Shown piece after piece: positions 55,834-64,000 of a DNA stretch of 64,000 bases. The stretch covers positions 59,327,981-59,391,980 of the forward strand of contig NC_083693.1 in assembly GCF_033118175.1 (NCBI RefSeq), in the 5' to 3' direction. Source of the stretch: Dama dama. Lineage: Eukaryota > Chordata > Mammalia > Artiodactyla > Cervidae. Every line of letters starts with the position of its first letter. Position 1 is the stretch's first letter. The notes beneath the pieces are model-generated. The model was not told where the DNA came from. It worked only from the letters and a program-made list of their open reading frames with translations, and ran no database searches. A program made the translations under genes and the position numbers.

Positions 55834-58800
55834 GCATTTCCTTAATGTTCTGTGGTAGCCTGGATGGGAGGGGAGTTTAGGGGAGGATGGGTGTATGTAT
55901 ATGTATGGCTTAGTCCCTTCACTGTTCACCAGAAACTATCACAATGTTGTAATTATTTATACCCCAATACAAAATAAAAAGTTAAAAACATAGCATGCAT
56001 GTCCTATTTTTTTTTATTACAAAATTAGAAAGCAGTGCAGATAGACTTCTTAGAGCAGTGCTTGAACTAGAGTTAGGACTTAAAGCATAATAAAATGTAA
56101 TAATTATAATTTCTTATTTGTAAAAGTATGTATCCAAAAGTATCACCTTTGGGTTAAATTTTTGCATGTCATTATAGAAAATTTTATAATTTTCAGAAAA
56201 TGATGTTGGATGAGGATTCACAATAGTGTAATAAATGTATTTCAGCAATCAATATTCAATTTCTGAGAAGGAATGAAATTTTCTTGCAAAATTTTGGGAT
56301 TTGAGAATAGATCATATTTTATAATTCTCACTTTTATATACTGAGTTTTTTCTTTACCCATAATGTGTATTTGTTTAGTCATTATTGATCTAATGAGACA
56401 AAGCACTAATTTTAATTGTACCACTGTGCCAGTTTTGCGTGTATATTATAAGAGCATTTCTGAATTTTATAGCTGAAAGTATTTATTTTCTAATTTAGGC
56501 AATTGTTTTTTTCAGTCAAGATGCGGGAATGACAAGGCATTCACAGTCCAAATACAATGAGACAGCTACAGAGGAGATTTATAGTGAAGTCTGGCAAATA
56601 CAGCAACAGGCAAAATCCCAATGCTGGTTATTTTGTTGACGCTGTAGAATTAGATTACAATCATTATAATTAAGATAAGAGAAATGTCCTAGTCGCCTCA
56701 AAATGTCAGATAAAGAGTATTTATCCTTAGGCACAATTGAAATCCAAATTCATACTCACCTGCATGATACATTAATGGAATAGAATGGCCTGTATAATAA
56801 ATATTTTCACAGACTTTTTTCCTCAGCTGCACTTTCTCTATTATGATTTATAACTTTCTCTATTATGATTCATTCAACATTAGCTAACACAAACTTCTAG
56901 TAAAAATTCAAACTTTCTTATAGATCTGCTTTATTTCCTAATTTTTCAGAATTTACAAACACTTATTTTCAAAACCTATGAACTATAATATTTAGATATG
57001 TATAATACCCATTCAGGATTTACTTTGGTCTAAGAATAAATGACAACCATAAAAGTGGCGTTAGAATCAGAGCTTGATTCAGACATGCTTTAAGGTATAG
57101 AAAAGTCCTTTGCCTCTTTTCAGAGAATCTACCCTTTCCATCACTGAGGACGGCTCAATAAGGGGAGTAGGTGGCCACTGGTTGGCAGTCTGCAAGACAG
57201 TTTTAAAGCATTTTTCCAGTTGGCCAAAAACAGTGTTTCCATGAAAGAAGTCCCTCCTTCTGGATATAACATTGTCTCCAGAAGGCATGTGTTAAAAGTG
57301 GAAACACATTCTTTGGAAGGAGGACTGCTTTGAACAGAAGGTATTGAGATATTGGTTAAACTGATGCATGTTGCCCAGCAGATGGTGTGGATCCACAGAG
57401 GCAGAGTTGAGGATACCGCACAGTGAAGGTTCTACCTGAAAATTTACCAGGCATTGTAAGCTCAACATGAATTTCTATAGTATAGGGTGGTCCTATTTGA
57501 AACATATGGAAAGGAGTTATCTATGTTTGTTTGGAGGAGTTTTGTTGAGTTACAAGCTTTCTCTTAGAATTCCTTCCTGGATGAACTGTATATCTTGGCT
57601 TGCTGGTAAGGTCAAATACAGGATGAAGACCTGAGTCTAAATAAACAAAACATTGAACTCGAAGTGGCCTTATTTGTATACTATCTAGAGCAATAGATAC
57701 TTCACTTTCAATAGCTTCTGGACACTATATTAATAGTGAAATACTAGAAAGATCACCAGTAAACATAGCAATGATGCCTGCTTTTGCCTGTATTTTTTAA
57801 ACATTGTTTTGAAAGTATAAGCCAACAGAATTAGATGAAAAACAAAAGTTATAATCTTATTTCTGCCTGTAACCCATCTATTGTATGATTGCTAACATAA
57901 TAGAAATAACAAATCTGTAGAATAATTATTTTTGTTGTGCAGATACATAAATACATCTTGAGATGTACAAAATTGATCTCAGGGTTTTAACTCTCCAAAT
58001 AGTCCAATTATTTTCATGAAAAATCATTAGATTAGTATCTGGTCATTATTAAACCATTCTTCATTTGACCATATTTGAAATTCAAATGAGGAACAAGATG
58101 CTGATCTTAAATTGTATAAATTTGTTAAGTGGTATTGCTTACACAATTCTAACAAGTATAATAAGAATGAATGTGGCCATATTCCTTCACAATATCATCT
58201 TCAGAGGAACAGAATTCATTTTTGGAAGTCCTATTTAGCAAAATAAAAACAAATTCTAAAATTTTTCATTGCCCTATATTGAATGAGAACATTTTCAGCT
58301 TATTCAATGATAAAACCATAACTGTTTAAATTATGGCATGGTGCATTGTAGAAAAGATACTGCTTTTAAATATTCATTTTGCTCAATATCAGTTACTATA
58401 ATTTCACAGTTAGAGGAAGATGATGAAAGAATAATTTCATATTTAAAAACACCAATACAGATATTCAATTAGAACACTGCCATTATATTTATCCTCTCAA
58501 AAATAGAATGCAGTAATAGCTTGTTTTCAAAAGGGATGGATTAAAACAAATCTGTAACTTTTTCCTGGACAATTGAAAAGGAAATGAGCATCTCAATGAG
58601 TTACTTTGACAATACAACTAATTGTTTAAGCTATCTGTGTCTACTAAGACAAAAGGCGTTGTTGTTAATAATGAGGATAAGATAAACTTATACTTTAAGC
58701 ACTATATATTTATTGAACATCTATTTTAGATCAGGTTGTCTTTACCTATCCCAAGAGCATATTTACAAATGTTTCTTTTCTTCCTGTTTGTGTTTTCTGT

Positions 58801-58926
58801 CTTGCCTTCCTTTACTCTCTTTTTCTCTTTGCAATAGTAACATATAACAAGAGGACATGAGAACATTTGTAGAAATTTCTTTTGAGCAAAATGTTGTGTT
58901 ATTTGAGTTGGTTTAATTTACAAGGT
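55834..58926. other. 3.1-kb repeat-poor block
   Basis: No SINE, BovB or clear L1 apart from a possible old L1-end trace near 55860-55985. It includes a 20-bp near-perfect tandem duplication ('actttctctattatgatt', 56831 and 56853) and a mixed-composition stretch at 56480-56760. No gene recognised; short frames lack domains. Confidence 0.5.
56831..56872. repeat. 22-bp tandem duplication
   Basis: 'actttctctattatgatt' occurs at 56831-56848 and 56853-56870 with a 4-bp spacer. Confidence 0.85.
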
Positions 58927-58939
58927 ATAGAGGAACATG

Positions 58940-59258
58940 GGCTTCCATTGTGGTTCAGCTGGTAGAGAACTTGCCTGCAATGCAGGAGACCTGAGTTTGA
59001 TCCCTGGGTTGGGAAGATCCCTTGGAGAAGAGAAAGGCTACCCACTCCAGATTCTAGCCTGGAGAATTCCATGGACTATGGAAAGATTGAAGGAAGGTGG
59101 AGAAGGGGATGACAGAGGATGAAATGGTTGAATGGCATCACTGACTCAATGGACGTGAGTTTGAGTAAACTCTGGGAGTTGGTGATGGACAGGGAGGCCT
59201 GGCATGCTGCAGTCCATGGGGTTGCTAAGATTCGGCCACAACTAAGCAACTGAACTGA
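58940..59258 (+). mobile_element. Chimeric Bov-tA SINE / BovB retroinsertion
   Basis: Left part (to about 59077) is a Bov-tA with tRNA head 'ggcttccattgtggttcag' and B box. Right part ('aaagattgaaggaaggtgg' to 'gcaactgaactga') is the BovB 3' end. The SINE's own tail is missing. One target-site duplication encloses both: 'atagaggaacatg' (58927-58939) and 'atagaagaacatg' (59259-59271). The two parts therefore appear to have been inserted together. Confidence 0.85.
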
Positions 59259-59277
59259 ATAGAAGAACATGCATACT

Positions 59278-59460
59278 TTTGTAAAAATTGAAGTACAGCT
59301 GATTTATAATATTGTGTTAGTTTCAGGTGTATAGCAAAGTGATTCAGTTATACATATATATATATATTTCAGATTATTTTACATTATAGGTTATTTTGAG
59401 ATATTGAATGTAGTTCCCTGTGCTATATGGTAAATCCTTATTGTTTATGGAACTCATATT
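59278..59460 (-). mobile_element. L1 3'UTR fragment, antisense
   Basis: 'ttgaagtacagctgattta', 'gtgttagtttcaggtgtat' and 'gtagttccctgtgctatat' in reverse L1 order, with a TA run at 59354-59367. Confidence 0.8.
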
Positions 59461-59474
59461 TTAATTTTTTTTAT

Positions 59475-59943
59475 TCAGTTCAGTTCAGCCACTCAGTCAT
59501 GTCCGACTCTTTGCGACCCCATGAACCATAACATGCCAAGCCTCCCTGTCCATCACCAACTCCCAAAGTCCACCCAAACCCATGTCCATTGAGTCGGTGA
59601 TGCCATCCAACCATCTCATCCTCTGTCGTCCCCTTCTCCTCCTGCCCCAAATCTTTCCCAGCATCAGGGTCTTTTCAAATGAGTCAGCTCTTCACATCAG
59701 GTGGCCAAAGTATTGGAGTTTCAGCTTCACCATCAGTCCTTCCAATGAACACCCAGGACTGATCTCCTTTGGGATGGACTGGTTGGATCTCCTTACAGTC
59801 CAAGGGACTCTGAAGAGTCTTTTCCAACACCACAGTTCAAAAGCATCAATTCTTCGGTACTCAGCTTTCTTTACAGTCCAACTCTCACATCCATACATGA
59901 CCACTGGAAAAACCATAGCCTTGACTAGGTGGACCTTTGGCCA
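59475..59943 (-). mobile_element. BovB LINE 3' part, antisense
   Basis: Reverse BovB from 'cagttcagttcagccactc' to 'gactaggtggacctttgg'. On the minus strand it reads the conserved VVMYGCESWTVKKAE segment (frame 59692-59946). Little diverged. Lies inverted to the BovB tail at 59078-59258. Confidence 0.93.
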
Positions 59944-60145
59944 CATTGGAGTTTAGTTAATTTACAATATTGTGTTAAGTTTCTGGTGTACAGCACACTG
60001 AATCTGTTATACATATACACAAATTCCCTCTTTTCTTAGGTTATTTTCCCATATGGGCCCTTACAGAATATTGAGTAGAGCTCCCTGTGCTATATAGTAG
60101 GTTCCTAATAGTTGTCTATTATATTTTATATATATTAATACATAG
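59944..60145 (-). mobile_element. L1 3'UTR fragment, second copy, antisense
   Basis: Covers the same L1 interval as 59278-59460 ('gtttagttaatttacaat', 'tctggtgtacagcacac', 'gagctccctgtgctatat') but with different substitutions, so it is a separate insertion. Confidence 0.78.
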
Positions 60146-60229
60146 ACATTTATTTTCAGTGTAATCTTTCAGCTATTATAAACTGAAATAAATATTTCAT
60201 GGATCTTTATCTGTCACTAGACGGTTAGT

Positions 60230-60341
60230 TGGAGAAGGAAATGGCAACCCACTCCAGTACTCTTGCCTGGAAAATCCCATGGATGGAGGAGCCTGGGGTT
60301 GCAAAGAGTTGGATACGACTGAGCAACTTCACTTTTCAGAG
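60230..60341 (+). mobile_element. Bov-A SINE unit with target-site duplication
   Basis: 'ggagaaggaaatggcaaccc' to 'gactgagcaacttcactttt'. 'ggttagt' at 60223-60229 and 60342-60348. Confidence 0.85.
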
Positions 60342-60419
60342 GGTTAGTATATTTTACATCTGTAAAACTTTTTGCCAGTGTCTATTTGGTCACTTTATCA
60401 TCTGCTAAATTTTCTAACT

Positions 60420-60590
60420 GATATCTTTAACTTCCACATTAATCCTTTGGAATACATCTTAGTGCTATTTTATTTTTTAATAATGAAACTAAGCATTCTA
60501 GTACCCAAGTTACTTGCTCAAGATTCCACAGTAAAGAAAGACATAAATAGAAGTCTTATATATCTTCTGATTCCAATTATGTTGTTGACT
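60420..60590 (-). repeat. MIR-like fragment, antisense
   Basis: 'tagtgctattttattttttaat' and 'agttacttgctcaagattcc' follow reverse MIR loosely. Confidence 0.45.
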
Positions 60591-61345
60591 ACCCTTGCTA
60601 CCCCCTCACCTCCCCAAATAGCAGACTAGTAACAACCTATAGGTTTAAATTTGTTATCTTCTTAAAATTTACCCAAGCAGAATTGGTATTATTAAGGCAT
60701 TTTGTATCATTTGACAGCAGAGTAAAAGGACCCATGAAAGGATTTTCCATGTGGAAGAAATAAAAACTATATTAAAAGATTAATTTCGAGAAGGCAAGAC
60801 CTAGAGTATTGGTGCTTCTATGGGTAACAGGATGGTGATTGGATTTTAGTTTAACAGTAATGCAAAATCATTGACAAAATTAAGGCAAAGAATTGACATA
60901 ACCCAAATTTCTCCTCATCTCCCCCCTCTTTAAAGCTTACTGCTGTGGAGTAAAAGCCTTAGAGAAACAGTGAAACCATTAGAAAGCTACTGCAGATTTT
61001 TATGTGAGGGCTATGGGTAGAGAAATGGATGGAGAGCAAAATGGATAAAGGTACTTTGGAGATAGAAAAAAGAGTCAATACAATCTTTTAAAGCAGAAAC
61101 AATTTATTATTCACTGTTATATGTCCAAGAGTGTCCTGAATATAGCAGGCAATCTTTCATATTTTGATATATTGAGTGTCCTTAAATAGCAGTTGTAGCA
61201 GCTAAACTATTACAGAGTTCTATTTTATGTGTAAAATTATAATAGCAATTTTAGAGTTAGAATGTTGATGTTTATTCATCGAAAGAGTTGCTTTGGAAAT
61301 CTTTCTATAAAATTGAAATAACCTTTTGTTTTTTCTCCATTACCC
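60591..61345. other. Unique sequence
   Basis: No gene or repeat recognised. Confidence 0.45.
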
Positions 61346-61346
61346 C

Positions 61347-61553
61347 AGTGAAAGTGAAAGTGAGGTTGCTCAGTTGTGTCCAACTCTTTGCGACCCCATG
61401 GACTGTAGCCCACCAGGCTCCTCCGTCCATGGGAGTCTCCAGGCAAGAATACTGGAGTGGGTTGCCATTTCCTTCTCCAGGGGATCTTCCTGACACAGGG
61501 ATCAAACCTGGGTCTCCCACATTGCAGGCAGATGCTTTAACCTCTGAGCCACC
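61347..61553 (-). mobile_element. Bov-tA SINE, antisense, near consensus
   Basis: Starts 'gtgaaagtgaaagtgaggt' (tail), contains 'gcgaccccatggactgtag', ends in 'cctctgagccacca'. Very close to the consensus and probably a young insertion; the last bases of the tRNA head are missing. Confidence 0.93.
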
Positions 61554-62298
61554 ATAAATTCGTATATTATAAAAGAAATGTCTTAGATTTCCATCTATAA
61601 TCGGCCTCTAAATTTAAGTAAATTTAAATTTAAAATCTACCTCTCAATTTAAGGAAACAGAAAAGAAAGAATGAGGAGATAAAAGCACCTATCAGTCAAA
61701 TGAAATAGAAAACCAAAGAAAAATGAGTGGATTAAAAAGTGTCTGGTTCTTTAAAAATATCAATAAAATTCACAACGTTCTAGCAAGACTGACAATGAAA
61801 TGAAAGGCACATATGTGTACCAATATCAGGTATGAATATGGGACATCATTACAGACCCTGCAGACATGAAAAGGTTAATGAATGCTGAAAACAACTCTAT
61901 GCACATAACTTGTCAATTTAGATGAAATAGACCAGTTCTTCCAGAAGCACAAGCTATCAGTGATGTATCCAACATAAAAAAATATATACTTTGAAGAGCA
62001 ACAAAACTATTAAACAAAGTAGTCATAATTAAAAACTTAAAAAGAATTCTCAGTGTTGTGATAGTTTCATTGGATAATTATATGAAAATTTAAAGAAGAA
62101 CGAACATCACTTCTCCACAATCTGTTCTGGAAAATACAAGAGAAGGAACAATCTGAAACTCATTTTTATGAGGTCAGTATTATCCTGATGTGAAAACCAG
62201 ACAATAGTACAAAAAACCCACTGAAGACTTTTTTTTTCCCCTGAATAACACAGATGCAAAAACCCTCAACAAAATATTTTATGTATGTATGTGCTTAT

Positions 62299-62318
62299 GT
62301 GTGTGTGTGTGTGTGTGT
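62299..62318. repeat. (GT)n microsatellite
   Basis: Ten GT units at the tail of the reverse SINE; the complement of a CA run grown on a SINE end. Confidence 0.9.
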
Positions 62319-62503
62319 TCAGTCATGTCTGACTCTTTGCAACCGCATGGACAGGTTCCTCTGTCCATGGAGTTTTCCAGGCAAGAATATTGGAGTGGTT
62401 TGCCATTTTCTACTCCAGGGGGACTTCCCAACCCAGGGATCCAACCTATGTCTTCTGTGTCACCTGCATTATCAGATGGCTTCTTTACCACTAGCCCCAC
62501 CCA
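62319..62503 (-). mobile_element. Bov-tA SINE inside L1 ORF2, antisense
   Basis: 'tcagtcatgtctgactc' to 'tctttaccactagccccacc'. Moderately diverged. Cuts the L1 between the 'atgcaaaaaccctcaac' and 'ccatggccaaataagg' segments. Confidence 0.9.
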
Positions 62504-62700
62504 TTGTGTTATTAAAAAAGAACAATATACCATGGCCAAATAAGGCTTATTCCAGGGATGCAAGAATGGTTAAATAGTTAAAGATCGATGTAATCTACCA
62601 TGTTAAGAGGCTAAGGAAGGAAAGTCAGGTATCAATCCATGTAGAAAGAGCACTTCTTAAATTCACCATCCATTTGCTATAACAATTCTTAGAAATTCAG

Positions 62701-63719
62701 AGGTGTAGGGAAGTTTTCACAATTTGATAAAGAATATCTGTGAAAAATTTGCTGAACTCTATTCTCTTGGTGATTAGATTTTATTTTAAATGTAATATGT
62801 TTAAAGAATATTTATTAAAAAAAATACTGAAGTTTTCTCTTTTCCTCTCAGCACCATAAGACTTCTAACTTTTTTTGTTTTTCTCTCTTCAGTTTCTCTG
62901 TTTGGCTTCTTAGTTTTGTGTATCAAATAGTTTCAGAATTCCGTAGAAATCTTGGTGGGGAAAACCAGATGAGCATTGGGCTTAAGTGTTCTCCTTCTCC
63001 TTTCCGCCTCATTCTGGACACTTCAAGTCTCTCACTTCTGTCTTAGTTCTGTGACACTGTCAAAGCTCTAATGTATTCTCTGCCTCTTAGTATAATCCCT
63101 TTCCTTGGTGAATGGAGGGCAAAATACATGGCTACAGATTTTTACTCACCTCTCTGTGGCTTCCTCTTCTTTAGGATTCTGGTTTCCCCACTTCTGACAG
63201 CCTCAGAGGGACTCCCATGTATTCAGATTCACTTTTTAAAAAAATCATAATCAGTTTTCGAATTGTTGTCTAGTCCCTGTCCCCTGCCATGCACTCATTA
63301 GTTCTCTGTTTTCAACAAAACTGTTAGAAGTCTGTTGGTACTGGGAGGACAAGAATAAAATTCAGTAAGATTTTTGTAGATATTCTTTATCAAATTGCAA
63401 AAGTTTCCATACACACCTAGATCTTTGGCTTGCTTTGTCTTAGCTTTGGAAGTGGAGTCTTGAAGCAGAGGCTTTCAAAGGGTAGAGAAGTAATCATCTG
63501 GAAGTGACACTGAGAAGTGAGGAAAACACTGGTCCTGATATCAGATCCTGAAGAAGGCAAAATATTGGGGAATGAGTAGCCTCCAAGAGGGCGTCACAAG
63601 GAAAGCTGAGTGTCAGTTCATGCAATGAGAAAGAAGCAACGACAATCATCATAGAGAATTCTCTAAGATGGAGCCCCAATACAAAAGGAAAGCACATTTA
63701 AAAGAACTTTTGTTAAGAA
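62701..63719. other. Unique sequence, no gene seen
   Basis: About 1 kb without a confident repeat. Confidence 0.45.
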
Positions 63720-63880
63720 ACAGAGAACTATACTCAATATTTGAAATACTCTATATGGGAAAAATAATATATCTATTACTATTTATCTACATGGAAAACA
63801 AACTTATGGTTACCAAAGGGAAAAGGGGGTAGGATAAACTAGGAATTAGATATGAACCTATACAGACTACTGTATATAAT
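63720..63880 (+). mobile_element. L1 3'UTR fragment, sense, rearranged
   Basis: 'gagaactatactcaatattt' normally lies downstream of 'aacaaacttatggttacc', but here it comes first. This order suggests an internal rearrangement or 5' inversion-type event. Confidence 0.65.
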
Positions 63881-63883
63881 ATC

Positions 63884-64000
63884 GGGCTTCACAGGTGGCT
63901 CAGCAGGTAAAGAATCCACCTGTAATGCAGGAGCCACAGGAGACACATGTTCGATCCCTGGGTCACAAAGATCCCCTGGAGGAGGGCAGGGCAATTCACT
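63884..64000 (+). mobile_element. Bov-tA SINE, cut by the window end
   Basis: 'gggcttcacaggtggctcag' head, B box 'tgttcgatccctggg', and the start of the BovA unit. The rest lies outside the window. Confidence 0.92.

Larger units (their letters stand above)
61640..62700 (+). mobile_element. L1 ORF2 fragment (RT region), sense, split by a SINE
   Basis: 'gaacaatctgaaactcattt', 'attatcctgatgtgaaaacc', 'gatgcaaaaaccctcaacaa', then after the SINE 'cttattccagggatgcaag' and 'aatctaccatgttaagagg' are L1 reverse-transcriptase DNA in order. Frames are broken throughout. Confidence 0.75.

Noticed and set aside
1..64000. A novel multi-gene biological system
   Set aside because: Apart from one NAP1L1 retrocopy, no coding region of credible length was found that is not part of a transposon; the window is repeat-rich mammalian noncoding DNA.

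Overview
This window is nuclear DNA from a pecoran ruminant (cattle, sheep, goat or a close relative). The diagnostic signs are many tRNA-headed Bov-tA and Bov-A2 SINEs, many 5'-truncated copies of the RTE-type LINE BovB, one older CHR-type artiodactyl SINE, and ruminant L1 tails. The base composition is AT-rich. I see no prokaryotic or viral gene organisation, no rRNA gene, no functional tRNA gene and no CRISPR array. It reads as intergenic or intronic DNA carrying one substantial protein-coding sequence.

That sequence is a processed retrocopy of NAP1L1 (nucleosome assembly protein 1-like 1) at 7650-9534. It has no introns, an apparently full-length 5'UTR that starts with a pyrimidine tract, an uninterrupted 389-codon ORF (7756-8925), a 3'UTR, a poly(A) tract and flanking target-site duplications. 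Whether it is expressed cannot be read from the sequence.

Layout. 1-7.6 kb: L2, MIR (one split by an L1 tail), Bov-tA SINEs and an MLT1-type LTR. 7.6-9.5 kb: the NAP1L1 retrocopy. 9.5-16.8 kb: mostly unique AT-rich DNA with MIRs, three Bov-tA, one CHR SINE and an L1 tail. 16.8-24.2 kb: four BovB fragments, two very short L1 insertions, Bov-A2, L2 and MIR. 24.2-32.3 kb: repeat-poor, with an L2 and short BovB tails. 32.5-37.4 kb: two hAT-type DNA transposon remnants, L1 tails and SINEs. 37.4-40.3 kb: a nested stack in which an MLT1-type LTR carries a decayed endogenous retrovirus, which itself carries a SINE. 41.5-55.5 kb: large BovB and L1 fragments. 55.8-58.9 kb: a repeat-poor block. 58.9-64 kb: a Bov-tA/BovB chimera with its own target-site duplication, an inverted BovB copy, L1 ORF2 remnants, and a SINE cut by the window end.

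The genes do not form a pathway. The window is best read as a record of retrotransposition: L1 machinery probably made the NAP1L1 copy, the L1 tails and the tRNA-headed CHR SINE. BovB machinery probably moved the Bov SINEs and BovB copies. I did not find a novel multi-gene system. The points most worth checking are the intact retrogene, the SINE-BovB chimera and the nested ERV locus. All family names come from sequence recognition without a database search, and element borders are approximate unless target-site duplications are quoted.
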